64,000 nt of DNA from a virus: IMG/VR virus record IMGVR_UViG_3300025652_000041, positions 1-64,000 of that record; one strand, 5' to 3'. The first letter of the stretch is position 1; the number at the start of each line of letters is the position of its first letter. Below the pieces are notes generated by a model that was given only the letters and a program-made list of their open reading frames with translations, had not been told where the DNA came from and did not search any database. Made by a program: the position numbers and the translations under genes. This document shows, piece after piece, positions 7,611-15,947 of the stretch.

Positions 7611-8549
7611 ATGAAAGATGAATTCTTATGGGTCGAGCGGTTTCGTCCACAGAAAGTATCAGACACTATCCTGTCGTCTGACCTAAAAGTAACATTCCAA
7701 AAGATCGTAGATGGTGGTGAACTACCTAACATGTTGTTCTCTGGTACTGCGGGTACTGGTAAGACGACTATCGCACGTGCCATGTGTGACGAACTTGGTC
7801 TTGACTATATTGTCATCAACGGATCTGAAGAGGGTAACATTGATACTCTTCGTGGTAAGATCAAACAGTTTGCATCCTCGGTATCACTGTCCGGTGGTTA
7901 CAAGGTTGTTATCCTAGATGAGGCTGACTATCTCAATCCTCAATCTACCCAACCTGCTCTCCGTGGGTTTATCGAGGAGTTCTCTAATAACTGTCGGTTC
8001 ATTCTGACATGTAACTTCAAGAACCGTGTAATCGAACCACTACACAGTCGTTGTTCTAATTATGAGTTTAACTTCTCTAAGAAGATTATGCAACAGTTGT
8101 GCGGTCAGTTTATGGTACGTGCACAGGATATTCTGGAAGGTGAGAATGTCAACTATAACAAAGATGTACTTGCGCAGTTGATTATGAAACACGCACCGGA
8201 CTGGAGACGTGTTCTGAATGAACTACAACGACACAGTATCTCTGGTCAGTTGGAAACTACGTCTATTATCACTGACGCAAACTCAAACTACAGTCTTTTA
8301 TTCAAGGCACTGAAGGGTAAAGACTTCAAGAAGATGCGTGGGTGGGTCGTTAACAATATGGATGTGGAACCCGCATCTATCTTCCGTGGTATATACGATG
8401 CAATGTCCGAGTATGTACAACCCCAATCTATTCCGCAACTGGTGTTGATCCTCGCTGATTATCAATACAAGAATTCTTTTGTTGCGGATCACGAACTAAA
8501 TCTGGTCGCATGTATGACCGAAATTATGGCAAATGTAGAGGTGAAATAA
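7611..8549 (+). CDS. 44: gp44, clamp-loader ATPase large subunit
   Basis: AAA+ ATPase that, with gp62, loads the gp45 clamp. It starts MKDEFLWVERFRPQ; the ATG at 7611 is preferred over 7599 because GGAG is 6 bases before it. Walker A GTAGTGKT is at 45-52, Walker B VVILDEADY near 100, and the arginine-finger SRC box near 140 (LHSRCSNYEF). Length 312 aa fits T4 gp44 (319). The next gene overlaps its stop by one base (TAATG). Confidence 0.94.
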   Translation: MKDEFLWVERFRPQKVSDTILSSDLKVTFQKIVDGGELPNMLFSGTAGTGKTTIARAMCDELGLDYIVINGSEEGNIDTLRGKIKQFASSVSLSGGYKVVILDEADYLNPQSTQPALRGFIEEFSNNCRFILTCNFKNRVIEPLHSRCSNYEFNFSKKIMQQLCGQFMVRAQDILEGENVNYNKDVLAQLIMKHAPDWRRVLNELQRHSISGQLETTSIITDANSNYSLLFKALKGKDFKKMRGWVVNNMDVEPASIFRGIYDAMSEYVQPQSIPQLVLILADYQYKNSFVADHELNLVACMTEIMANVEVK

Positions 8550-8977
8550 TGAGTTTTTATCAAAATGATGTAGAAGAGTTTATGAATATTGGTGGTCAAG
8601 AGTATCCTTGTTCTCAGGGTTGTCACCTATATGAAGACCCTAAAGAGAATGACGACCAAGTTCAACTGTATATGGATCTAATTACCGAAGAGTATAATGA
8701 GACCCTTGAAGCATATAGGAACGGTGATATCGTAGAACTCGCAGATGGTCTTGCGGATATGGTATGGGTTATCATGGGTATGGCGTCAAGTCTTGATATC
8801 GATTTCGAAGATGTGTGGGAAGAAGTTAAACGATCCAATATGTCTAAGTTTGTTGATGGTGTTGCGATTCGTAACCCCAAGACAGGTAAGATTATGAAAC
8901 CAGATACTTTCTCCGAACCAGATCTTGCGAGAGTGTTGGGTAGCCAAATCTGTAACGCGAGTGTGTCGGGTGTCTAA
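8549..8977 (+). CDS. MazG-like nucleotide pyrophosphohydrolase
   Basis: All-alpha NTP pyrophosphatase. The metal-binding layout EExxE then ExxD is seen: ITEEYNETLEAY near 48-59 and ELADGLADMVWVIMG near 64-78. 142 residues with the TAATG start at 8549. Marine phages often carry such enzymes, proposed to tune nucleotide pools or ppGpp. Its place between the clamp loader and dCMP deaminase fits nucleotide metabolism. Confidence 0.8.
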   Translation: MSFYQNDVEEFMNIGGQEYPCSQGCHLYEDPKENDDQVQLYMDLITEEYNETLEAYRNGDIVELADGLADMVWVIMGMASSLDIDFEDVWEEVKRSNMSKFVDGVAIRNPKTGKIMKPDTFSEPDLARVLGSQICNASVSGV

Positions 8978-9404
8978 GTGGAGTGATGCGCACATGGTGG
9001 TTGCAGAGACATATGCAAAATTGTCCTCTGCAAACCGACTGAAGGTTGGTTGTGTCATTGTGAAAGAGAACCGCATCATCTCTATCGGATACAATGGTAT
9101 GCCTAGTGGATGGGACAACAACTGCGAACATGAAGTGAAGACTGGCAACACAGGTTACGGTAGGAAACTAGTCACTAAAGACGAAGTTCTACACGCAGAA
9201 ACTAATGCGATTGCGAAGGTTGCACAATCCTCGGAATCGTGTTATAATAGTGATCTATATACTACAACGGCACCGTGTTTAGACTGTGCTAAACTAATAT
9301 ATCAATCAGGTATCAAGAATGTTTATTACCGTACTCCGCACTTGCGCAGTACAGACGGTATAGACTTTCTTGGAAAGTGTGGAATACCCGTATGTCAAAT
9401 GTAA
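8970..9404 (+). CDS. cd: dCMP deaminase
   Basis: Zinc-dependent deaminase that makes dUMP from dCMP and so feeds the ThyX step. Zinc motifs: HAE at 75-77 and PCLDC at 102-106, counted from GTG 8970. That GTG lies 8 bases inside the previous gene and gives the natural MSKWSDAHMVVAETYAKLS start. Length 144 aa is at the short end of the family; T4 Cd has 193. A promoter for the following genes is embedded in its coding sequence. Confidence 0.9.
   Translation: MSKWSDAHMVVAETYAKLSSANRLKVGCVIVKENRIISIGYNGMPSGWDNNCEHEVKTGNTGYGRKLVTKDEVLHAETNAIAKVAQSSESCYNSDLYTTTAPCLDCAKLIYQSGIKNVYYRTPHLRSTDGIDFLGKCGIPVCQM
9220..9248 (+). promoter_or_regulatory. Internal promoter upstream of sulfotransferase/gp62/regA
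   Basis: TTGCAC 9220-9225, 17-base spacer, TATAAT 9243-9248, inside the dCMP deaminase gene and about 145 bases before the sulfotransferase-like gene. Confidence 0.55.
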
Positions 9405-10051
9405 TGCTTAATGATATTTACGAGATGTCTCCGGCAGACAATGTACTGTATTTTCCTAATAACATAGATGTTAGGATATGTCCTAAAAATGGTATGTCTT
9501 CCGTGAAAGAGGCTCTTCGTAGATCTTCGGATTCTAGAAAGGTTCAGGGACTCGTTGATAGAGTTTTATCGGTGAAGAAACATGCAGATCAATTCGATCT
9601 CCCCTTCAGAAAAGGTTCTTATCGCATTGCTATAAGACGTGATCCGATTGATAGATTCAAATCTGCGTGTGAATTCATTCAATCCGCACGTGCTTTCTAC
9701 ATTAAGAATGGAAGAGATTTACCTGATATATCACTAGAGATTGATCGAGTTATTGATGATATGGAACAGGGTTTGGTGAAAAATAGCCACTTCTATACAC
9801 AGTCTTGGTATATGGGTCATCCCGATGATTATGATATGGTTTATCATATTAGCGAGATACCGAAACTTCTTGACTTCCTCCAAGAAGCCTGTACAATAGA
9901 ACGTGACATTAGTGAAGTACATGAAAACCGAACTACAATGAAATTATATAATGATGCGATATCACCCGAACATCTGGTGAAACTTCGCAACTTTTACTTG
10001 AAGGATTACAAAAATGGCTGGTGCAAACAAGAAGACCGTCTCACCGTTTGA
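9392..10051 (+). CDS. Sulfotransferase-like protein
   Basis: About 219 residues. It has the shape of a short carbohydrate sulfotransferase: an N-terminal CPKNGMSSVKEAL segment at the 5'-phosphosulfate loop position (usually PKxGTTS), and RRDPIDRFKSACEF, matching the 3'-phosphate loop RDPxxRFxSA. WYMGHPDDYDMVYHISEI resembles the later part of the family. ATG 9392 is taken as start. It overlaps gene 62 by 38 bases. The product would move sulfate from PAPS to a sugar or protein; the acceptor is unknown. T4 has no such gene between cd and 62, so this is probably an insertion. Confidence 0.65.
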   Translation: MSNVMLNDIYEMSPADNVLYFPNNIDVRICPKNGMSSVKEALRRSSDSRKVQGLVDRVLSVKKHADQFDLPFRKGSYRIAIRRDPIDRFKSACEFIQSARAFYIKNGRDLPDISLEIDRVIDDMEQGLVKNSHFYTQSWYMGHPDDYDMVYHISEIPKLLDFLQEACTIERDISEVHENRTTMKLYNDAISPEHLVKLRNFYLKDYKNGWCKQEDRLTV

Positions 10052-10409
10052 TTTTTTACAAAGCATAAACCACTCGAAGATAGATATATATGAAGGTAAT
10101 GAGAAGGGTTATGTCCCGTTCGTTATTAATCGCAGTCTGTCGTACTTCCCCGACACTGTTGCATTAGCGAATGAGATGAATCGGTATCACCATATCGATA
10201 GTAAGTTACAATATCAGTTTCTTATAAATATAGTTAGAAAAAGAAAACGTTTTTCTAAATGGGTAAAACCTGAGATAGAAAATGATATTGAAATGGTGAA
10301 AGAGTATTATGGATATAGTAATGACAAAGCAAGACAAGTCCTACCACTACTCTCCGCCACACAACTAACTATTATAAAAGATAAGGTGAATAAAGGTGGA
10401 AGAAAATAA
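10014..10409 (+). CDS. 62: gp62, clamp-loader small subunit
   Basis: 131 residues; shorter than T4 gp62 (187) but alike in the core: VPFVINRSLSYFPDTVALAN, then QYQFLINIVRKRKRFSKWVK, and a C-terminal helical part. It follows gene 44 after three metabolic genes and precedes regA, as in T4 order 44-62-regA-43. It starts inside the sulfotransferase gene and ends inside regA, so translation of the three is probably coupled. Confidence 0.85.
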   Translation: MAGANKKTVSPFDFLQSINHSKIDIYEGNEKGYVPFVINRSLSYFPDTVALANEMNRYHHIDSKLQYQFLINIVRKRKRFSKWVKPEIENDIEMVKEYYGYSNDKARQVLPLLSATQLTIIKDKVNKGGRK

Positions 10410-10806
10410 TATTGTAGAATGGAACTCTGGGTTGATGTTGGAAATCATTCTGGCAGAACCAGATGACTTTTTGAAAGTCAAGGAAACTCTCACACGTATT
10501 GGTATCGCCTCCAGACGTGATAATAAACTTTTCCAGTCCTGTCATATCCTTCATAAACAGGGTAGATATTTTATTGTACACTTCAAAGAACTTTTTATGT
10601 TAGACGGTAAGAAGTCTAACCTAGAAACTGGAGATGTACAACGAAGAAATACAATCGCGACTTTACTACAAGACTGGGGTCTGGTAGAGATCCACAATAA
10701 AGAAGTCGCAAAAGACTGTGCGCCTATGCGTACAATTAAAATCATCGGGTTCAAAGATAAAGAACAGTGGGAGCTTTGTCCGAAGTATAATATTGGAAAT
10801 AAGTGA
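10396..10806 (+). CDS. regA: RegA, translational repressor
   Basis: RNA-binding repressor of early phage mRNAs. Near-identical blocks to T4 RegA: DDFLKVKETLTRIGIA, QSCHILHKQGRYFIVHFKE, LLQDWGLVEI, and the end PKYNIGN. GTG 10396 gives a 13-residue extension before the T4-equivalent start MLEI (ATG 10435). GTG has AAGGTG 6 bases upstream and is preferred, but the shorter form cannot be excluded. 136 aa versus 122 in T4. Confidence 0.93.
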   Translation: MEENNIVEWNSGLMLEIILAEPDDFLKVKETLTRIGIASRRDNKLFQSCHILHKQGRYFIVHFKELFMLDGKKSNLETGDVQRRNTIATLLQDWGLVEIHNKEVAKDCAPMRTIKIIGFKDKEQWELCPKYNIGNK

Positions 10807-11336
10807 TGTTTGATATATTTACAGATAAAGATGAATTCATTGCGGATAAGATCCCGTTCTTCGGGAAACTTCCTCTTGAAATAAGTGATGTATATGATTG
10901 GAACAGACATATGCACCTACTCAATACTCATCCGGATGAACAGATAGATTCTAATACGAATAAGTTTCGTATCGGATTAAACTCTTTCCATAGTAGACCG
11001 TCTGCACCCGACTTCGCACGTGAAATCGAACAAGAGATGCAGGACGTTTTTTCTTTACATGGAAACAAGATCACCAATATAGCATTCACCGGTATTGGTA
11101 AAAACTCCGACTCTTATCCTTGGCACGCAGACAAGATGGATGTGTTCTTAGTACAAGTCCTTGCGTCTGTAGAGATGAGAGTAGAGGGTCATAACAACAA
11201 CGAACCATTTTGGTTCAATCCAGGCGACTATGTGTGGTTGCCTCGGGGTACCCACCATCAAGTGATTCCCCACGATAGTCGAGTAAGTTTTTCCTTCGGT
11301 GTTGAAGGAGACCCTGACCCATCCATTTATTTCTAA
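10806..11336 (+). CDS. JmjC/cupin-like 2-oxoglutarate oxygenase
   Basis: Double-stranded beta-helix protein. The likely Fe(II) site is WHADKMDVF (HxD near 105) and the distal histidine in LPRGTHHQV; a GDYVWLP strand and a hydrophobic barrel (VRVSFSFGV-like end) complete the fold. 176 aa. ATG 10806 overlaps the RegA stop (TGATG). Such proteins hydroxylate proteins or small molecules; the substrate is unknown. It ends the regA transcription unit, and a hairpin follows. Confidence 0.6.
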   Translation: MFDIFTDKDEFIADKIPFFGKLPLEISDVYDWNRHMHLLNTHPDEQIDSNTNKFRIGLNSFHSRPSAPDFAREIEQEMQDVFSLHGNKITNIAFTGIGKNSDSYPWHADKMDVFLVQVLASVEMRVEGHNNNEPFWFNPGDYVWLPRGTHHQVIPHDSRVSFSFGVEGDPDPSIYF

Positions 11337-11354
11337 ATGCGGTATGATATTTTT

Positions 11355-11378
11355 GCATAGCCTCTATCAAGAGTATGC
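11355..11378 (+). terminator. Hairpin after the oxygenase gene, possible weak terminator
   Basis: GCATA and CTCT pair with AGAG and TATGC around an ATCA loop, with a two-base bulge. The following bases are AT-rich but lack a long T run. The 107-base gap 11337-11443 otherwise holds only AT-rich sequence and the leader of the small gene. Confidence 0.4.
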
Positions 11379-11443
11379 GTTTATATACATATATACGTAA
11401 TGAAATAATTCATTATATAATTAAACAGAGGTTAGTAAAAGTT

Positions 11444-11551
11444 ATGGAAAGGTCACGATCTGATAAAATATCAGAGAGATTAGGAATGACTATAGTTAGT
11501 TTAGCAAGTGCAATTACGTTCTATATAACATTTAGTGCACTGATGGTATAA
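11444..11551 (+). CDS. Small single-pass membrane protein, 35 aa
   Basis: ATG with CAGAGG upstream. The N-terminus is charged (MERSRSDKISERLG), followed by one hydrophobic helix (MTIVSLASAITFYITF). It stands alone between a hairpin and the glycosyltransferase gene. Function unknown. The remaining gap 11552-11606 shows only a ribosome-binding site for the next gene. Confidence 0.5.
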   Translation: MERSRSDKISERLGMTIVSLASAITFYITFSALMV

Positions 11552-11606
11552 AAAGAAAAACGGGTGAGGTCATGAGACTTTGCCCCAACCTTTAAGGAAA
11601 TTTGTC

Positions 11607-12419
11607 ATGAACCTGATTTATCAATATTGGGACGGTGAAGTAAAAGAATCATGTCGTGCCGGTGTTATGGCCATGCAAGAATACGCAGAACGTATTGGTG
11701 CAGAGTACATCTTCGAAGAGAATCCTCAGTTTCTCAAAAATCATTTTGGTTACAACTTTGGTAACTACTCTCCGCACTACGGTGCATTCAAACCCATCTT
11801 CAATGAAGCATTCGATAGATACGATAAAATACTATTTGCAGATACTGATGTATTTCCGGTAGAAGGTCTAGAGGCAAACATCTTTGACGAATTTACCGGT
11901 GAGATTGGTATCTGTACAGAACCAGAACAGCCACGTATTCGTACTATTACCGGTGGTCGCATCACTCACGAACAAGACGAACGTTTCGCTCTTTTATGTA
12001 AGAATATGTTCGGAACGGACTTACCTAGAAACGAATATGGTATTGATGTTTTCAACACAGGAATGGTCTTGTATTCAAAAGAAGCACGTGTTAAGGCACG
12101 GAAGACTTGGTTAGATCCTTCAATATATATTGAGTTAGTTCGTAACATGGGACTAGACTCGTTCTATACTTGTGATCAACCATACCTACATGCAATGATG
12201 TTTGTACACGACTTTGAAGTACAACGTATGGATAATGGGTGGAACTCTTATATTCATTACAGTAGATATAAGGGTATAGAGGGAAGAGAACTCCATGACT
12301 GGAGAGATGATAACACCAAGTTTGTCCATGTCCAGTTTGCAGGAGCGGACAATCTGGATACCGAAACACATCGGAGAGTTGTAAACCTTCCCCAAGAACA
12401 ATGGAACCTACCTAAGTGA
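11607..12419 (+). CDS. Glycosyltransferase (GT8-like, GT-A fold)
   Basis: 270 residues. The DxD metal motif is in KILFADTDVFPVE near 73, preceded by the typical GAFKPIFNEAFDRYD segment. FNTGMVLYSK near 155 is the usual acceptor-side block. ATG 11607 has AAGGAAA upstream; earlier in-frame starts lack one. It is similar in layout to the enzyme at 28338. Likely transfers sugar to a phage or host glycan. It overlaps the next gene by 4 bases (GTGA). Confidence 0.72.
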   Translation: MNLIYQYWDGEVKESCRAGVMAMQEYAERIGAEYIFEENPQFLKNHFGYNFGNYSPHYGAFKPIFNEAFDRYDKILFADTDVFPVEGLEANIFDEFTGEIGICTEPEQPRIRTITGGRITHEQDERFALLCKNMFGTDLPRNEYGIDVFNTGMVLYSKEARVKARKTWLDPSIYIELVRNMGLDSFYTCDQPYLHAMMFVHDFEVQRMDNGWNSYIHYSRYKGIEGRELHDWRDDNTKFVHVQFAGADNLDTETHRRVVNLPQEQWNLPK

Positions 12420-13219
12420 TCGCATACCAGATAGTAATAAAAGACGATCCTGTATCCGAAGAATACGCACGTATATCACGTGAGTCTTTTCAACCTGCCA
12501 TTGATGCGGGTATAATAGAAGAGATTCGAACCTTTCATGCGATCACTCCAGACTCTGTAGATTTTGAAGAACATTTGTCAAGATATAATTGGCAAACTTC
12601 TTTAATGCAGGCTGATCTATATGGTAGTGCCCCTGATGACCATTCTCCTACCGAGAAGGCAGGAATGTGTTCTCATTGGGAACTTATGCGCATGGCGTCC
12701 GAGTCTGATGAGAGATTCTTAGTATTGGAACATGATACCTTTTTTAAAGAAGAATACTTAGATGTGTTGAAATCTATAATTAAGTTTATTGAAGAAATGG
12801 ATGTCTTGTATGGAAACATTGGTTTGTTTATGGGGTGTTATACCTTGGAGAAGGAAACCGCTGCATGGCAATACGATATGTTGACCCAAGGTAACTTCCC
12901 TATTAACTGTGGCCCATATTGCACACTACAGAGATTATATTCGACATACACTACACGTGTATTAAAACATGAAAATTATAGAGGTCGTGAGACAACTATT
13001 GTGCATCCTTGGCACGGGTGTGACACTCTGCATTTTGGTCGAAACATCCAAAAACCCTTCAACAAAGATGATCCCAATATTACATTCAATCCATGGAGAA
13101 CACCTACTACTCAGGTCATATCTAAGAAACTTTGTGTTACCCAAGATCATCACGGGTACAATCAAAAATACATAGATGCACCTTGGACTCGTCATCACTA
13201 TTTTCATATAATAGATTGA
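12416..13219 (+). CDS. Glycosyltransferase-like protein (GT25-type)
   Basis: 267 residues. Starts GTG in a GTGA overlap with the previous glycosyltransferase. CSHWELMRMASES followed by RFLVLEHDTFF resembles the GT25 block SHxxxW ... LEDD; the last acid is HD here rather than DD. NCGPYCTLQRLYS would contact substrate. The pair probably acts on one glycan. Lack of the strict DD motif makes the family call moderate. Confidence 0.6.
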   Translation: MIAYQIVIKDDPVSEEYARISRESFQPAIDAGIIEEIRTFHAITPDSVDFEEHLSRYNWQTSLMQADLYGSAPDDHSPTEKAGMCSHWELMRMASESDERFLVLEHDTFFKEEYLDVLKSIIKFIEEMDVLYGNIGLFMGCYTLEKETAAWQYDMLTQGNFPINCGPYCTLQRLYSTYTTRVLKHENYRGRETTIVHPWHGCDTLHFGRNIQKPFNKDDPNITFNPWRTPTTQVISKKLCVTQDHHGYNQKYIDAPWTRHHYFHIID

Positions 13220-13244
13220 CAAACTCCTCGTAATAATATATAAT
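13216..13244 (+). promoter_or_regulatory. sigma70-type promoter for the DruA-like gene
   Basis: TTGACA 13216-13221, 17-base spacer, TATAAT 13239-13244. The leader TTGAGATGAGGA is shared with the promoter at 34452. Confidence 0.88.
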
Positions 13245-13267
13245 GGTTACATTGAGATGAGGAATTT

Positions 13268-14404
13268 ATGTTACTAACTAAAGAAGATGCGTTCTACGCA
13301 GCAAATGTGTTTACGGAGTTCTTTTCGAACTTTGACCGTATTGACGACTATATGCGTCAAATCAAGATGGAACGTATGAAGACGTTCCCCACGGGTCTAC
13401 TTGGTATGGGCCCCGAAGATGACCTGTTCGATGATTTCGACATGCACCCCAATGATATGGAGTTTGTCATCGGTGATTGTCCACAGAACCAGTTCATGCA
13501 GTACATGGAGATCGTTACTTCTGCGCCCGTAGAATCTAGTATTCCGGGCAAACAAATGTTGAAGATTGTCAAAGAGAAGAACTCAGGTAAGATCTTTGGT
13601 ATGATTCGATTCGGTTCTCCTACTATCAACTCACGTCCTCGTAATGAGTGGTTGGGTAATCCTCTGGACTCGTACAATCCCGCAGTGATGAAAAGATTCA
13701 ACGAATCTGTGATTATGGGGTTTAACATCATTCCGGTGCAACCCGCAGCTTTCAATACCTTGGGTGGAAAACTGCTCGCAGGTATTTGTTGTTCCCACCA
13801 AATGAGAAAAGAAATTAATAAACGATATGGTTCTAACATTGCGATGTTCGAGACCACATCCTTATATGGGAGTTCAACATCTGCAAGTATGTATGACGGT
13901 ATGCGCCCATTCCTACGTTTTAACGGTTTGACAGACTCAAACTTCGCCCCACTGATCAACGATGATAACTTCCGTAGACTGAACGACTGGTTCAAGAAAC
14001 GGAACGGTGGTGATTACTTGGTACCTGCTGACGCATCTTCTCGTAAGTTGAAGACGCAGACCAAGATGGTATCCATTATCAAAACCTCTCTCAAGCAATA
14101 TGATGTGGATGCCTATGCGAAGTTCTGTCAGACCTTTAAAGATGCTAAGGGTTTGACCGAGAAGAAACGATCCTTCTTCTCTACCTATGGTTATGAGGCA
14201 CAGTCAGTCAAGGACTATCTGAATCTCAAGACCGATGAACTCAAACCCGCAGAGAACTTTGACCGATTCGAGATGGAGAACATCGTATCTTGGTGGCGCA
14301 AGAAGGCATCCAAGAGATTCGAACAGGTCAAGGCAGATGGTCGTCTACGTACCAAACTAGAAACGTGGAATACAAATGCGGATGAAATTGACATTATTCG
14401 TTAA
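13268..14404 (+). CDS. DruA-like (DUF4338-type) protein
   Basis: 378 residues, unknown role. Residues 95-225 follow the pattern of DUF4338, named after DruA of the Druantia defence system: a strand pair (KQMLKIVKEKNSGKIFG), RPRNEWLG near 123-130, LGGKLLAGICCSHQMRKEI near 165-183, then YGSNIAMFETTSLYGSS near 187-203 and MYDGMRPFLRFNGL. The ETxxxYGSS block replaces the ETFVDxxxxGTxY of DruA. The C-terminal 120 residues are helical and basic. It has its own promoter, lies just before gene 43, and its last 26 bases are repeated directly downstream. The link to DruA is my motif reading and needs a profile search. Confidence 0.5.
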   Translation: MLLTKEDAFYAANVFTEFFSNFDRIDDYMRQIKMERMKTFPTGLLGMGPEDDLFDDFDMHPNDMEFVIGDCPQNQFMQYMEIVTSAPVESSIPGKQMLKIVKEKNSGKIFGMIRFGSPTINSRPRNEWLGNPLDSYNPAVMKRFNESVIMGFNIIPVQPAAFNTLGGKLLAGICCSHQMRKEINKRYGSNIAMFETTSLYGSSTSASMYDGMRPFLRFNGLTDSNFAPLINDDNFRRLNDWFKKRNGGDYLVPADASSRKLKTQTKMVSIIKTSLKQYDVDAYAKFCQTFKDAKGLTEKKRSFFSTYGYEAQSVKDYLNLKTDELKPAENFDRFEMENIVSWWRKKASKRFEQVKADGRLRTKLETWNTNADEIDIIR

Positions 14405-14438
14405 ATAAACGTGGATGAAATTGACATTATTCGTTAAA
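14380..14438 (+). repeat. 26-bp direct repeat of the DruA-like gene 3' end
   Basis: The last codons and stop of the gene (14380-14405) recur exactly at 14413-14438, a 33-base period. Flanking bases are also partly alike. The second copy lies in the spacer before the promoter of the DUF262-HNH gene. Confidence 0.95.
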
Positions 14439-14445
14439 AAAAGTG

Positions 14446-14474
14446 TTGCCAAAGGCACTCTCTTTTGGTATTAT
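14446..14474 (+). promoter_or_regulatory. Promoter for the DUF262-HNH gene
   Basis: TTGCCA 14446-14451, 17-base spacer, TATTAT 14469-14474. About 80 bases of leader follow before the gene start. Confidence 0.7.
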
Positions 14475-14555
14475 ATATGTGTAGGTTGATAGAACGACTC
14501 ATGGTGACTCCTTCACTTCCTACACACCCTAACTAATTATATAAAGGTATATATT

Positions 14556-15911
14556 ATGAAAAATGTAACATACAAGTCTGTAGAATCAAAAACTTCAAAC
14601 ATTACTCTTGGTGCATACAAGAAGATGATTGATACGGTCTATGCTGATCTTAATTGTCAGTCGGTGACTCGATGGGAAGTACAGAATAAGCAATCATTCT
14701 TGGTTTCTCTTATTCTGAATACTGCACCATCCAAGTTCATCCTTGCGCATGTGAAGAGTTGTTACAATTCCGCTGAGATTTCAAATGACAAAAAGTCTAT
14801 GGAATATTTCACACAGTTCCTAAGTACATGTGACTACTTGAACCTCGACTCTAACAACCGCACTGTTACGATAGGCGAGTTTGTTGATGATAAGTTTGGT
14901 CTTCCTCTAGGGAACTATGTTATCGGTGATGAGGTTTACACCATAACTAAAGACACCTGCAACTATTCTACACTTCCTACTGGTATGAAGTGTATCCTAG
15001 ATTCGCGTAAATTGACTCTAGAGATTTACTTGAACGTCAATCAAGAAGACATTACTCGTTTGTTCTTAGTTGTTAATAGTGGTGTTGCGTTGAATGCGCC
15101 AGAATTGAGAAACCCGATTATATCTAATGTTGCGGAGGAAATCCGCAGTCTTGCTACAAAACACACTAAGACTTTCGTTAAGAATGTATTTTCACAAAAA
15201 GAAATTAACAGACGTAAAGTTGATGACTACTTATCTGGTCTTTTCATGATTTACATCGATGGACTGCAAAGTAAAATTACCGCCAAGTCTTTAGAAGAAA
15301 TGTATTATAACGAGAATGCTAACAAGTTAGTCAACAAGTTCTCTCGCGAGATGGATCGTTTCTTGAAAATTGTCGGTAAGAACATTTCCATCTTTAAACG
15401 TGAAAACGGATTGTTGGATTTGTTTGTGATCTACCTAGAACAGATCCGAGGTGGAAAGCGTATGATTGAACCAGAAACTTTCATTAAAGATTACATCGAT
15501 GTTCAGATTGATCTGATGAAAGATAAGACCGAATACTCATACAATGAGAACGGTCGTTCTGCAAATTTCTCTGAGTTGTTGCGTTCACGTGAGATTCGTT
15601 TTAACAATCTACGTAATAAGTTAATCTCTGAAAAGTTTGATGCGTCTAAATATTTCGTACAGTTAGATTCTCGTAGAGGTGGAACTGCCGAAGAAAAACT
15701 TATTGCTGCAAAAGATCAGGGATGGATAACTCCCGAAGGTGTAGAAATCCCATTAGAAGATGTCCTATCAACTGACTTCGAAATTGGTCACATCAAACCG
15801 TATGCTGATGGCGGCAAAACTAACCAAGACAACTTTGTGATACAAACCAAAGAAGATAACCGAAAACTGGGTAAGAATCCCGTGGTCATAGGGGATCTTG
15901 TTTCGTCATGA
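14556..15911 (+). CDS. DUF262-HNH endonuclease (GmrSD-like)
   Basis: 451 residues. The N-terminal half is a DUF262 (ParB-like NTPase) domain: RWEVQNKQSFLVSLILN near 39-55 and LFLVVNSGVALNAPELRNPI near 168-187, the family's ElRN box. The C-terminus has an HNH nuclease: FEIGHIKPYADGGKTNQDNF, catalytic His412 with Asn near 424-427. DUF262 with HNH is the layout of GmrS/GmrD type IV enzymes that cut modified DNA, and of some other defence nucleases. The HNH here is short. It has its own promoter and an overlapping terminator. In a phage it could attack competing phages, act as a homing nuclease, or serve superinfection exclusion. Confidence 0.78.
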   Translation: MKNVTYKSVESKTSNITLGAYKKMIDTVYADLNCQSVTRWEVQNKQSFLVSLILNTAPSKFILAHVKSCYNSAEISNDKKSMEYFTQFLSTCDYLNLDSNNRTVTIGEFVDDKFGLPLGNYVIGDEVYTITKDTCNYSTLPTGMKCILDSRKLTLEIYLNVNQEDITRLFLVVNSGVALNAPELRNPIISNVAEEIRSLATKHTKTFVKNVFSQKEINRRKVDDYLSGLFMIYIDGLQSKITAKSLEEMYYNENANKLVNKFSREMDRFLKIVGKNISIFKRENGLLDLFVIYLEQIRGGKRMIEPETFIKDYIDVQIDLMKDKTEYSYNENGRSANFSELLRSREIRFNNLRNKLISEKFDASKYFVQLDSRRGGTAEEKLIAAKDQGWITPEGVEIPLEDVLSTDFEIGHIKPYADGGKTNQDNFVIQTKEDNRKLGKNPVVIGDLVSS

Positions 15912-15919
15912 TAAATGCA

Positions 15920-15947
15920 AAGGGGGTTGACAACAACCCCTTTTTTT
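15920..15947 (+). terminator. Rho-independent terminator fused to the gene 43 promoter
   Basis: GGGGTTG (15923-15929) pairs with CAACCCC (15934-15940) around ACAA, followed by seven T. The -35 element of the next promoter lies inside the hairpin. Confidence 0.9.

Noticed and set aside
10223-10230. TATAAATA inside gene 62 as a late promoter
   Set aside because: It lies deep in an early gene cluster with no late gene close by; probably chance in AT-rich DNA.
11573-11596. Seven-codon leader peptide before the glycosyltransferase gene
   Set aside because: The possible ribosome-binding site is too close to its ATG, and there is no sign of attenuation.
13357-13995. 212-codon minus-strand open frame opposite the DruA-like gene
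   Set aside because: Same reason: shadow of a gene with a consensus promoter on the plus strand; no start context.
15920-15947. Reading the G-rich hairpin only as a protein-binding site
   Set aside because: The following seven T make a terminator the simpler explanation.
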